From positions 1 through 14,955 of the forward strand of contig JAQVZV010000004.1 of the NCBI GenBank assembly GCA_028708005.1: a stretch of 14,955 nucleotides of DNA. The letters run 5' to 3'. A program made the translations under genes and the position numbers. The DNA is from Bacilli bacterium (GTDB taxonomy: Bacteria; Bacillota_I; Bacilli_A; RF39; UBA660). Below, piece by piece: positions 1-7,412 of this stretch. The notes under the pieces were generated by a model, which did no database searches, was not told the DNA's origin, and was given only the letters and a program-made list of their open reading frames with translations. Each line of letters begins with the position of its first letter. Position 1 is the first letter of the stretch.

Positions 1-2
1 CT

Positions 3-560
3 ACTGATGCCCCTACTAAAATCAAGATTATAGGTCCAGCCACTTTTAAAGATGATAAATTAATTGGTTATTTAATGGAGAAAGATAGTATTGGATATAC
101 GATTATTAGAAACCAAATAGAAAGTATGACTATTTCATTTCCGTGTGATGCAAAGGGAAACTATGGAAATGTTGTTATCGATGGCTTAAAGAATAATCTG
201 AAAGTAGATCTCAAAAAAGATAAACCGTTAGCCAAAATAGATGTTACTGGTAATGCAGCATTAGTTGAATATAATTGCAAAACAGACTTAACCAAACAAA
301 AAAATATTAATAAGATTAAAGATTTAGTTAATGAAGAATTAAAGCAAATTATAGAAAAAACAATTATCACTACTCAAAGGAATATAAAAAGTGATATCTT
401 TGGTTTTGGTGAAAGACTTTATAAAGATCACAATAATTACTGGAAGGATAATAAGAAAAAATGGAATGAAACATTTTCTACGGTACCTTATGAAATTAAA
501 ACAAATATAAAAATAGAACGTAGAGGTTCTACCATTGATTCAACTAAAGGAGGTGTTTAA
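3..560 (+). CDS. GerAC-like spore germination lipoprotein, C-terminal part (5' end outside window)
   Basis: This is the C-terminal 185 codons of a Ger(x)C-family protein, the lipoprotein subunit of a GerA-type germinant receptor in the spore inner membrane. The frame is open to the left edge, so the N-terminus with the lipobox is missing. Visible family features are the stretch GPATFKDDKLIGYLMEKDSI (the usual 'G.AvFk.dkLvGyl' element), the later W-rich segment (NYWKDNKKKWNETF) and the closing beta-strand pattern KTNIKIERRGS. The stop TAA abuts the ATG of the GerAB-like gene, and the ribosome binding site for that gene (AAAGGAGGTG) lies within the last codons here, so the two are translationally linked. 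A GerAA subunit would be expected upstream, outside the window. The family call is secure. The nutrient sensed cannot be inferred. Confidence 0.9.
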   Translation, partial: TDAPTKIKIIGPATFKDDKLIGYLMEKDSIGYTIIRNQIESMTISFPCDAKGNYGNVVIDGLKNNLKVDLKKDKPLAKIDVTGNAALVEYNCKTDLTKQKNINKIKDLVNEELKQIIEKTIITTQRNIKSDIFGFGERLYKDHNNYWKDNKKKWNETFSTVPYEIKTNIKIERRGSTIDSTKGGV

Positions 561-1670
561 ATGAAAACCGAAGCTCCTAAAATAAGTGCTTTTCAATTAG
601 CAACCATTGGTTTTTTCCTATCAAACGCTCTATTTGTAGGCTTGGGGACAATTAATGTTCTATCACTTGCTAAACAAGATGCGTGGATATCTACTGTTAT
701 AGCACTTTTTATTGGTCTTATTCCCATTGGGATATTACTATATGTAATGAATTATAGACCTGATCAAAACATTTTAGAAAAGAACAAATCTTTATTTGGC
801 AAGTTGATTGGTAATATAATTAACATTATTCTAAGTGCTTATATATTATTGATAACAGTATTACTATTATGGAGTGTTACTAATTTTGCCATTACCATGT
901 ATTTAGTTAAAACGCCAAGTAATTTTATCGCTATTATATTTACTATGACAGCGGTATATGCTGTTATTAAAGGGATTGAAACAATTAGTAGAACGTCAGA
1001 AGTATTATTTTTTCTAACATTAATATCTGTTGTTGTAATTACTATATCACTTATTTCTTATACACAAATTGATAATCTTAAACCATTTCTAGCAGAAGGT
1101 ATTATACCTCCTATTAAATATAGTTTTTTCTTTATATCTTACTGGTTAACGCCTATTATATTTTTAACTATTATACCTAAAAATAACATAGTAAATAAAC
1201 ATTATAACAAATATCTAATTGGAGGATTAATTGCAGGATTAGTTGTTATGTTATCAGTATATATTATTGTCCCAGCCACTATTACGCCTCCTTTAGCAGC
1301 TTTATATCGTTTCCCAGCTTATTATGTTCAAAGAAAAATATCAATTGGTGGTGCGATTGATAATGTTGAGAATTTCTTATCAATACATTGGTATTTTAAT
1401 GCTTTCTTACTAATAACGATGGGTATTTATTTTTTACAAACACATGTCAAAGATATCTTTAAAATGAAAACACCAAGAAGTATGAATATAACAACCATTA
1501 TTATTGGATTAATTATTGTTATTATTCAAAATTATGTGTTTCCAAATGCAGCTATGTCCCTTGATTTTATGAAGGATACTTTTCCACTATATATTTCCCT
1601 ATCTTTATTTATTTTGATGTTAATTATAGGTTTGGTTATCTTTACTAAAAGAAATAAAAAAAAGGCTTAG
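561..1670 (+). CDS. GerAB-like spore germination permease
   Basis: This 369-residue integral membrane protein belongs to the GerAB/endospore germination permease family, which has an amino-acid permease (APC) fold. In the spore inner membrane it forms the germinant-binding subunit together with GerAA and GerAC. About ten hydrophobic helices are visible, starting at ISAFQLATIGFFLSN (residues 8-22), a typical GerAB start, and ending near residue 361 before a basic tail (TKRNKKKA). Length matches the family (about 360-370). The ATG follows the GerAC stop with no gap and uses AAAGGAGGTG at 545-554. The gene ends inside a terminator hairpin shared with the convergent RNase J-like gene. Sigma-G control would be usual for such operons, but the promoter is outside the window. 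Confidence 0.93.
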   Translation: MKTEAPKISAFQLATIGFFLSNALFVGLGTINVLSLAKQDAWISTVIALFIGLIPIGILLYVMNYRPDQNILEKNKSLFGKLIGNIINIILSAYILLITVLLLWSVTNFAITMYLVKTPSNFIAIIFTMTAVYAVIKGIETISRTSEVLFFLTLISVVVITISLISYTQIDNLKPFLAEGIIPPIKYSFFFISYWLTPIIFLTIIPKNNIVNKHYNKYLIGGLIAGLVVMLSVYIIVPATITPPLAALYRFPAYYVQRKISIGGAIDNVENFLSIHWYFNAFLLITMGIYFLQTHVKDIFKMKTPRSMNITTIIIGLIIVIIQNYVFPNAAMSLDFMKDTFPLYISLSLFILMLIIGLVIFTKRNKKKA

Positions 1671-1678
1671 CCTTTTTT
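1658..1678. terminator. Bidirectional terminator between gerAB-like and rnj genes
   Basis: AAAAAAGGC at 1658-1666 pairs perfectly with GCCTTTTTT at 1670-1678 around a TTA loop. The A-run and T-run flanks make it usable from both strands. It contains the TAG stop of the upstream gene and touches the TAA stop (1679-1677) of the convergent gene. Confidence 0.85.
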
Positions 1679-3323
1679 AAACTTCAAGAATAACAGTAAT
1701 AATCATAGGTTTACATTCAGTTTCTCTATATAAATACTTACCTACTTCTTCCCTTATACCACTCTTTATCTTGTTATATTCAACATAATTATGATTAGTA
1801 TTTTCTTTTATTACACGACTTGAAATAGTTTGCATTTCATTTATAATCTCTGCATTATCTTTAACGTATATAAAACCACGAGTTAAGATTTCAGGTCCTG
1901 CTAAAACTTTCTTTGTTTGGCGATCAATCGTTGCACTAATGATGACAATACCATTATCACTTAACATCTCACGGTCTTTTAAGACAAGCTCACCAATATC
2001 ACCTATACTATTACCATCAATCATAATATCTTCCACTTCAAGTTTATTCATCACATCTTTTAAGACGCCATTTTCTAAACAAGTAATTTCGCCATTAAGT
2101 TTTAAGATAATATTCTCATCAGGTATTCCCATATTGCTTGCAATTGTAGCATTGGCCACCATATAGCGATAATCTCCAATAACAGGCATATAATACTTAG
2201 GATTAATTAAATCTATCATCAATCTTAAGTCTTCAGAAGACGCATGATGAAGTAAATATTTTTTTGGAGACAAGGTAACAATATCAGCGCCCGTTCTAGC
2301 AATCATATCAGAAATATTAGCTAAAGTTCTTTCCATACCATCTTGAACAGGTTCTAAAAAGACAATAGTATCTGTTTCTTTTATATTGATATATTTATCA
2401 TATCCATTAACAATTCTTTTTAAGTTAGTAAATGGTTTCTCATTCTCACTTGATATAAGAATAATAGTATTCTTATCATTAAGGTTATTTAAACTACCAA
2501 TTCTACTTTTATCAAAATTTAAGTATCTCATATCAATTAAATTATTAACCATACTCTGTAGTCTTTTACCCATAACAACAACCTTACGGTCCGTTAACAT
2601 AATTTCATTAAATAATTCTTCTACCCTATACATATTGGCTGATAAAACATTAAATATAAGCCGATTCTCATTCTTTCTTAATACTTCTCTAATTAAATTA
2701 GATAAACGATGAGCTGGCGATGTAAAACCTATCTTTTCAGCATATAACGATTCACTTAATAAGCATAACACACCTTGTTTACCAATATAAGCAAGTTTAC
2801 CAATATCAGTTTTATATGATCCCACCATAGCTGGATCAAAGACATAATTACCAGTATAAAAAATAGACCCATCCTCAGTATAAAGAACATACCCTACATT
2901 ATCTGGAATAGAATGTGTTAATCTTATTGGAAAAATACTATTCTTATCAAAACTAAGTTTACGATGTGGTAAAATCTCATGTAAATTATTAGCTTTAATA
3001 TTATCCTCTTCTAACATCTTACGAACAATATCTAAAGTAAATTTAGTACCATAAACATTTATATCGGGTAATTCAGCCAGTATGTCTGATAAAGCACCAA
3101 CGTTTTCATCATGACCATGAGTTAGAAAAATACCCTTAACACGATTAATATTTGTTTTAAGATAACGAAAATCAGGAATAAGATAATCAATCCCAAATAA
3201 TTTGTCTTCTGCATATTTTAATCCCGCATCAAAAACAAAAATGTCATTGTCAACTTCTACAACATACATGTTTTTCCCAATTTCATTTAAGCCACCTAAG
3301 GCAAATATATTTATTTTGCTCAC
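1677..3323 (-). CDS. rnjB: RNase J2-like protein with degraded active site
   Basis: This is a 548-residue protein of the RNase J family (metallo-beta-lactamase plus beta-CASP fold and a C-terminal domain), full length for the family. The start is the GTG at 3323, because AAAGGAGGG lies 5 nt before it; an upstream in-frame TTG at 3341 would place that ribosome binding site inside the coding region. The N-terminus INIFALGGLNEIGKNMYVVE and the C-terminus ending KPMIITVILEV are typical, the latter closest to B. subtilis RNase J2. The metal motif reads HGHDEN (69-74) instead of HxHxDH, as in RNase J2. Further changes are TGN instead of TGD (N159), SES instead of SDS (190-192), YLLHHA instead of HxSGHG (356-361) and PVIGDYR instead of PVHGEYR (380-386). 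It is probably a weak or inactive partner of an RNase J1 encoded elsewhere, acting in mRNA turnover. Confidence 0.88.
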   Translation of the reverse strand: MSKINIFALGGLNEIGKNMYVVEVDNDIFVFDAGLKYAEDKLFGIDYLIPDFRYLKTNINRVKGIFLTHGHDENVGALSDILAELPDINVYGTKFTLDIVRKMLEEDNIKANNLHEILPHRKLSFDKNSIFPIRLTHSIPDNVGYVLYTEDGSIFYTGNYVFDPAMVGSYKTDIGKLAYIGKQGVLCLLSESLYAEKIGFTSPAHRLSNLIREVLRKNENRLIFNVLSANMYRVEELFNEIMLTDRKVVVMGKRLQSMVNNLIDMRYLNFDKSRIGSLNNLNDKNTIILISSENEKPFTNLKRIVNGYDKYINIKETDTIVFLEPVQDGMERTLANISDMIARTGADIVTLSPKKYLLHHASSEDLRLMIDLINPKYYMPVIGDYRYMVANATIASNMGIPDENIILKLNGEITCLENGVLKDVMNKLEVEDIMIDGNSIGDIGELVLKDREMLSDNGIVIISATIDRQTKKVLAGPEILTRGFIYVKDNAEIINEMQTISSRVIKENTNHNYVEYNKIKSGIREEVGKYLYRETECKPMIITVILEV

Positions 3324-3361
3324 AAAAGCCCTCCTTTCCAATAAATAATTAATGCTTTCAC

Positions 3362-3370
3362 ATTATATCA
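3362..3370 (-). promoter_or_regulatory. Extended -10 promoter for the RNase J2-like gene
   Basis: On the minus strand TGATATAAT forms an extended -10 element (TGn plus TATAAT), 38 nt before the GTG start. No good -35 hexamer is seen at 17 bp (TGTTTT), which is common for extended -10 promoters. The placement after the upstream terminator supports it. Confidence 0.55.
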
Positions 3371-3429
3371 TAAAAAAGATATTAAAAACATAAAATACAA
3401 GAAAATAATAAGCAATCCCTTATAAATAA

Positions 3430-3462
3430 AAATAAACTTTTGGAAATTCCAGAAGTTTATTT
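3430..3462 (-). terminator. Terminator after the NodB-like gene
   Basis: Arms at 3430-3444 and 3448-3462 form a 15-position stem with one mismatch in the minus-strand RNA (C against A) and a 3-nt loop. The minus-strand continuation is TTTATTTATAAGG, only moderately U-rich. The hairpin begins on the TAA stop codon (3463-3461) of the gene it ends. Confidence 0.65.
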
Positions 3463-4333
3463 ACTTATTACTATAACATCCCCGTTCACTTAAATGATTG
3501 CTTAAGAGATTATATTTATAGCCTTTACTATTTAAAAAAAGTAATGCTTTGGGTATTTCAGTCATTGTTTTATTATTTATATCAAATACAATAATACTTC
3601 CCTTTACAATATTTGATTTTGTATCATTAAAACTAGTACCATAATTAATAACAATATCAGATTTAATAGTATACATTTTATTAGATGAACATATATCTAA
3701 TACTTTTTTATTTTCTGTTGTTATTAAACAATATTTAGATTTGTTATATGACATATTTTCAATCATACTATTAGTCCATAATAATAAATTTTTATTATAT
3801 TGACCTTCATAACCTAAATTATATATCTCATGTCCTTGATTAATTAATTTATAAATGTTTTGTGATTCATTCTCAATTAATTTACCATCAATAAAGAACG
3901 ATGCTTTAATTCCTCTTTTTGATAAAATATTTATGAGGTTAGTAATATTAATGGTATCATTTAATTTAAAAACTAAAGCTACTTCTGGTTTGTCTTTATT
4001 TCCTCGAATAATATACTTATCATATATTTTTTGAATTGATAATTTAGGTTTTATCTCTTTATATTCAATCATATTAGAATTATAACTACCAACCCTTTTC
4101 ATCTTGCTATAACTTGAGTTAATATCAACCACACAAGCATTAATTCCAGGAATGATTGAATTATCTTCAATAAAAGCATCGATACTATCTTTATTAAAAA
4201 TAGACCTATGTTCAAGAATTTTAATCATCAATGGATCTTGATTTCTAACAACTGTGGCAACTTTTTCAGTATAGAAAAAACTAAATCCAATAAGAAGTAT
4301 TAACCCTAATATCTTCAATGATTTTTTAAGCAT
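3461..4333 (-). CDS. Membrane-anchored polysaccharide deacetylase-like protein, catalytic residues lost
   Basis: This 290-residue protein has one N-terminal membrane anchor (about residues 6-21) and an extracytoplasmic domain with a NodB-like core. The core signature VALVFKLND followed by ILSKRGIKASFFIDGKLIE and INQGHEIYNLGYEGQY aligns with the NodB pattern 'valTFDDGp...iL...gikaTFFv.G..i...eGHeignHtysH'. The TFDDG aspartates are replaced (FKLND), and the metal-binding HxxxH (NHTYSH) is replaced by NLGYEGQ, so deacetylase activity is unlikely. The ATG at 4333 is chosen because GGGTGA sits 5 nt before it; a GTG at 4342 in the same frame has no visible ribosome binding site. It lies about 40 nt downstream of ezrA on the same strand and is probably cotranscribed. 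A peptidoglycan-binding or structural role is possible but is only inference. Confidence 0.7.
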   Translation of the reverse strand: MLKKSLKILGLILLIGFSFFYTEKVATVVRNQDPLMIKILEHRSIFNKDSIDAFIEDNSIIPGINACVVDINSSYSKMKRVGSYNSNMIEYKEIKPKLSIQKIYDKYIIRGNKDKPEVALVFKLNDTINITNLINILSKRGIKASFFIDGKLIENESQNIYKLINQGHEIYNLGYEGQYNKNLLLWTNSMIENMSYNKSKYCLITTENKKVLDICSSNKMYTIKSDIVINYGTSFNDTKSNIVKGSIIVFDINNKTMTEIPKALLFLNSKGYKYNLLSNHLSERGCYSNK

Positions 4334-4374
4334 TTTATTCACCCATTAAATTATATGAAAAAATATAAGTAATA

Positions 4375-6099
4375 TTAAAAATTTTCATTCTCTTCATATA
4401 AATTTAACAAATGACGATAAAAGCTGGGTTCTACAATGTCAATAGTATTGATGGCAATCTCTAAAGAGCGTTTATAATCACCTCTGAGAAATAAATTTTC
4501 AGCACGGTTTAAACCCTCTTCTATTTTAGTTTTACTACTTCGATATCGATTACCATATACAATAGCCATTTCAGCAAGCATTGAGGTTTTTACCATTTCA
4601 TTTGATGTATTATATAATTTTAAAACCAGATCACGAGCAGTATCAACTCTCGTATTTAAAACATCAATATCGATAGGTTTCTTATCCAATTCAACAGTAA
4701 CATCTTTAATCGCACTTTGAGCTTCCTTTAATTGAATAAAGTACTTGTTTGATACAATTGGTAATTTATATTGTCTCATCTTATATTTAGATTTTCTTAA
4801 GAATTCATTTATATCATTTAACTGTTCTTTGGCCCTAGCCTCGTCATCTTTCATGCTACCAAGGGATGAGACAATGCCTTCTAACTCGCCCTCAATTTTA
4901 GATAGTTTTAGTGCTAAAGCGTCTAATTCCTTACTCAATTTTGAATAAGGGAAAGCTTTTGTCTTAACAGTATCAGATAAAGCCTTAAAATCAATATTGA
5001 GGTTATCCAAATCATTACTTAAAGTATCTAATAAATTAAGCTCATCTTCTGATAAGAAATAATTTTCTTTTAAAAGAGTTAACTGATCATAAAATTCATT
5101 AACAACTCTATTTAATCTAACCATTTTTGTTTTAAAAGCAATAATGTTTTCTTCAAACACTTTTTTAATTAACTTTTCACGTTCAAAATCATTAAATAAA
5201 TTATCAAAGTATTCAACAAAAGTTTTCAATTCAAAAACAACTTCTTCTAAATTTAAAACTCTTACTCTATCATTTATATTACTAACTTTCTTCTCTATTT
5301 CCTCAATATTATATTCAACATTTAAAAAGTCTAATTGGAAGCCTTTCTTTTTCATTGACTCATATGTTTTTAAGACTTCCTCAATACGTTTTGGAATAAT
5401 AATAGTTGTCGTAATAACGATTGATGGTACTTCTTCAATAACAACATGCATATGTTTTATCATTTCATCAATCGCTCTTACAATATGACTAACTTCATCA
5501 TAATCATTTTCATCCATAGCGTTTTCAAAATCTTGAAAACGACGCTCTATATTTTCAAATTGTAGTTCGATTGAATTAGCTATATCACCATAATCCGCTT
5601 TAGTATCCATAAATGTCTGTAATAATGAACGATAAGAAGCCTTAAGATTCGTTAATATTTGGCGATTTTTTTCTTCACTTAACGTTATCTCTTGTATTTC
5701 AGATAAAATATGTTCTGTTCGACTACGAGCTTCATATAATTTAATTTCAATTTGAGCGATTAATTTAGCAATATCTTTATGCTTTTTCTTTTCAAAAAGA
5801 AAATCAGCTTCTAAAAGCAAATCGTTGATCGAAGGAATATCTTTGTTCTTTATATTATCAAATCGTTCTTGCCATCCTTTAACTCTATTTTCAATCACTT
5901 CATTTTTAGCTAACAAATCAACTTTAGACAATTCAGTCATAATAGGAGCACCTATTACTTTATTCTTTTGTAATTCTAATTCATCGATGTATTTTTTTAA
6001 TCTATTATTATTAACGTATTGAATTATACTTAAAGTAGTAATAATTAGAGTTGTAGCTAATAAAAAGTATGTAACTATTTCTAATGTTAATCCATTCAT
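4375..6099 (-). CDS. ezrA: Septation ring formation regulator EzrA
   Basis: This 574-residue protein has one N-terminal transmembrane helix (about residues 6-29) followed by a long cytoplasmic alpha-helical, spectrin-like region. This is the architecture and length of EzrA, the membrane protein that binds FtsZ, restrains Z-ring assembly away from midcell and takes part in division. Family features include KVIGAPIMTELSKVDLL after the anchor, a WQERFDNI element (about residues 76-83) and a C-terminal YGNRYR (about 515-520) that corresponds to the conserved patch needed for midcell localisation in Bacillus. The start ATG has AAGGTGAT 3-4 nt upstream. No strong promoter could be fixed in the 120 bp upstream; a TAAAAT close to the start is only a weak -10 candidate. 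The NodB-like gene follows closely. Confidence 0.93.
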   Translation of the reverse strand: MNGLTLEIVTYFLLATTLIITTLSIIQYVNNNRLKKYIDELELQKNKVIGAPIMTELSKVDLLAKNEVIENRVKGWQERFDNIKNKDIPSINDLLLEADFLFEKKKHKDIAKLIAQIEIKLYEARSRTEHILSEIQEITLSEEKNRQILTNLKASYRSLLQTFMDTKADYGDIANSIELQFENIERRFQDFENAMDENDYDEVSHIVRAIDEMIKHMHVVIEEVPSIVITTTIIIPKRIEEVLKTYESMKKKGFQLDFLNVEYNIEEIEKKVSNINDRVRVLNLEEVVFELKTFVEYFDNLFNDFEREKLIKKVFEENIIAFKTKMVRLNRVVNEFYDQLTLLKENYFLSEDELNLLDTLSNDLDNLNIDFKALSDTVKTKAFPYSKLSKELDALALKLSKIEGELEGIVSSLGSMKDDEARAKEQLNDINEFLRKSKYKMRQYKLPIVSNKYFIQLKEAQSAIKDVTVELDKKPIDIDVLNTRVDTARDLVLKLYNTSNEMVKTSMLAEMAIVYGNRYRSSKTKIEEGLNRAENLFLRGDYKRSLEIAINTIDIVEPSFYRHLLNLYEENENF

Positions 6100-6221
6100 A
6101 AAATCACCTTCTACTATATCTACATTTTATCAAAAAAACACCTTTTTTGCTACCTTTTTGTTATATATTTTGTTATCTATCATAAATATCTTGATATTAT
6201 ATTGTAATCTTAAGCTTTTAC

Positions 6222-6251
6222 TTGACTATAAAGGCAAATTGATAATATAAT
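6222..6251 (+). promoter_or_regulatory. Promoter of the rpsD leader
   Basis: TTGACT at 6222-6227 and TATAAT at 6246-6251 are separated by 18 bp. This predicts transcription starting near 6258 and an untranslated leader of about 165 nt before rpsD. Confidence 0.75.
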
Positions 6252-6257
6252 ATTAGT

Positions 6258-6422
6258 GCTTATACAAACGAGCAGTTTATATTTATAATTATTATATGTT
6301 TATTTATCCAGGTATTATTAGTAACTAGTAACTGCCTAGTGAGGATATTAAAAATAAACACCCTTATAATTAGTAAGTATCGGTTCTTTTGTTTAGGTAT
6401 AAACAAAGGAAGGAGGTAAGTT
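6258..6422 (+). promoter_or_regulatory. Structured rpsD leader, probable S4 autoregulatory element
   Basis: The region between the ezrA and rpsD starts (about 320 bp) is used by this leader and its promoter. The sequence shows a long-range stem TGTTTATTT (6297-6305) with AAATAAACA (6352-6360), continued inside by ATCC (6306-6309) with GGAT (6343-6346). GCAGTT at 6272-6277 can pair with AACTGC at 6330-6335 in the loop of that stem, giving a possible pseudoknot. A 12-bp hairpin with a GGTA loop (6384-6411) ends on the ribosome binding site AGGAGG (6411-6416). In Bacillus, rpsD is known to be repressed by S4 binding to such a leader. Assignment here rests on position and folding, not on a covariance-model search. 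Confidence 0.65.
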
Positions 6423-7025
6423 ATGTCAAGATATACAGGTTCTACTTATAAAAGAGCTCGTCGTGTTGGTATGTCTATTCTAGAAACAGGCAAAGAACTT
6501 GCAAGAAGGCCTTATAAGCCAGGACAACATGGTACTGCAAGACAAAGAAAATTATCTAACTATGGTATTCAATTGCTTGAAAAACAAAAGATTAGATTTA
6601 TCTATGGCTTAAATGAACGTCAATTAAAGAAAACATTTGACCTTGCTGGTAAGATGAAGGGCCGTCATGGTGAAAACCTTTTAAAGCTACTAGAAAGTCG
6701 TTTAGATAATATTGTCTTCCGTCTAGGTTTAGCTGCTACAAGAAATGGATCTAGACAATTCGTTAATCATGGGCATGTATTAGTAAATGGAAAGAAAGTT
6801 GATATTCCATCATACTTATTAAAACCAGGCGATGTCATTTCAGTCAAAGAATCATCACATGAACATCCAGCCATGAAAGAAGCATTAGCTAAAACTTTAA
6901 ATCGTGTTGAATATATTTCATTTGATGCTGACAAACTAGAAGGAACTTTCATTAGATATCCAGAACGTAGTGAATTGAATAGCGATATTAATGAATTACA
7001 AGTAGTTGAATTCTATAGTAAATAA
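6423..7025 (+). CDS. rpsD: 30S ribosomal protein S4
   Basis: This 200-residue S4 has the usual bacterial length. The N-terminal S4 domain (about residues 3-90) begins MSRYTGSTYKRARRVG and has PGQHGTARQRKLSNYG (33-48). The S4 RNA-binding domain follows (about 92-155), with SRLDNIVFRLGLAATRNGSR and the HVLVNGKKVDIPS turn. The cysteines of the zinc-binding form are absent, so this is the zinc-independent version. S4 nucleates 30S assembly on 16S rRNA and in Bacillus also represses its own mRNA. The ATG is preceded by GGAAGGAGG at an ideal distance. The gene stands alone, outside any ribosomal protein operon, as in Bacillus, with its own promoter, leader and terminator. Confidence 0.98.
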   Translation: MSRYTGSTYKRARRVGMSILETGKELARRPYKPGQHGTARQRKLSNYGIQLLEKQKIRFIYGLNERQLKKTFDLAGKMKGRHGENLLKLLESRLDNIVFRLGLAATRNGSRQFVNHGHVLVNGKKVDIPSYLLKPGDVISVKESSHEHPAMKEALAKTLNRVEYISFDADKLEGTFIRYPERSELNSDINELQVVEFYSK

Positions 7026-7031
7026 TCATAG

Positions 7032-7057
7032 AAAAGAGCTTTTACAGCTCTTTTTTT
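7032..7057 (+). terminator. rpsD terminator
   Basis: AAAAGAGCT (7032-7040) pairs with AGCTCTTTT (7046-7054) around a TTTAC loop, and the T-run continues to 7057. The last two Ts are also the first bases of the next promoter's -35 box. Confidence 0.9.
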
Positions 7058-7084
7058 GACAATTTTTTTCAGTTATGCTATAAT
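7056..7084 (+). promoter_or_regulatory. Perfect consensus promoter for the 68-residue ORF
   Basis: TTGACA at 7056-7061 and TATAAT at 7079-7084 have an exact 17-bp spacer, with an added TGC extension before the -10 box. It is the closest match to the housekeeping consensus in the window. Transcription is expected to begin near 7091, giving a leader of only about 16 nt. Confidence 0.88.
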
Positions 7085-7106
7085 ACCCACTCGTGGAGGG
7101 ATTTTA

Positions 7107-7313
7107 ATGAGCCTGAGTCAGATTCACGTGTTAGATAAGATCGTCGAAAAAAGACGTCGTGCACTAAGACGTGAGTTGAAAATATTAGAAATCAAACAGT
7201 TAATTAATAATAAAGTTCATCTGTTAGTAGATGACATTATCGATACGTATAACGATATCGTTAATCGTTTCATCTATGAAGATAAACAGTTAGCTTATGC
7301 TAAAAGAAGATAA
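7107..7313 (+). CDS. Small basic protein of unknown function (68 residues)
   Basis: The ORF encodes 68 residues, rich in Arg and Lys near the N-terminus (KIVEKRRRALRREL, residues 11-24) and ending AKRR. It looks mostly helical with an amphipathic pattern and has no signal peptide or membrane segment. The start is the ATG at 7107, with GTGGAGGG 6 nt upstream; the frame is open further upstream, but that stretch is occupied by the promoter. It is a single-gene unit bounded by the rpsD terminator and its own terminator. I do not recognise a family. A highly expressed cytoplasmic protein that binds nucleic acid or the ribosome is a guess based on charge, promoter strength and proximity to rpsD. 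That it is a real gene is well supported by the promoter, ribosome binding site and terminator together. Confidence 0.78.
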   Translation: MSLSQIHVLDKIVEKRRRALRRELKILEIKQLINNKVHLLVDDIIDTYNDIVNRFIYEDKQLAYAKRR

Positions 7314-7326
7314 TATTTCTAATAAT

Positions 7327-7351
7327 AGAGCGAAAAATTTTCGCTCTTTTT
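7327..7351 (+). terminator. Terminator of the 68-residue ORF
   Basis: AGAGCGAAA (7327-7335) pairs with TTTCGCTCT (7339-7347) around a 3-nt loop, followed by TTTT to 7351. It lies 14 nt after the stop codon. Confidence 0.88.
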
Positions 7352-7365
7352 ATATGCTAATATAT

Positions 7366-7397
7366 AACAAATTAGGATGAGGTTAAAACTCATCCTA
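7366..7397 (-). terminator. Probable tyrS terminator
   Basis: TAGGATGAG (7373-7381) pairs with CTCATCCTA (7389-7397) around a 7-nt loop, just after the tyrS stop on the minus strand. The trailing minus-strand sequence AATTTGTTATA is only moderately U-rich, so efficiency is uncertain. Confidence 0.6.
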
Positions 7398-7412
7398 GTA
7401 ATAATTTATATA

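Noticed and set aside
1939..2712. Plus-strand ORFs opposite the RNase J2-like gene (similar ones opposite ezrA and deoC)
   Set aside because: They are antisense shadows of strongly conserved genes, with no ribosome binding sites and low-complexity hydrophobic or Ser-rich translations.
3324..3341. TTG start giving six extra residues to the RNase J2-like protein
   Set aside because: The extra codons contain the ribosome binding site AAAGGAGGG for the GTG at 3323, and homologous proteins begin near that GTG.
7056..7106. Longer form of the 68-residue ORF starting at a TTG
   Set aside because: This stretch is the promoter itself and would lie upstream of the transcription start.
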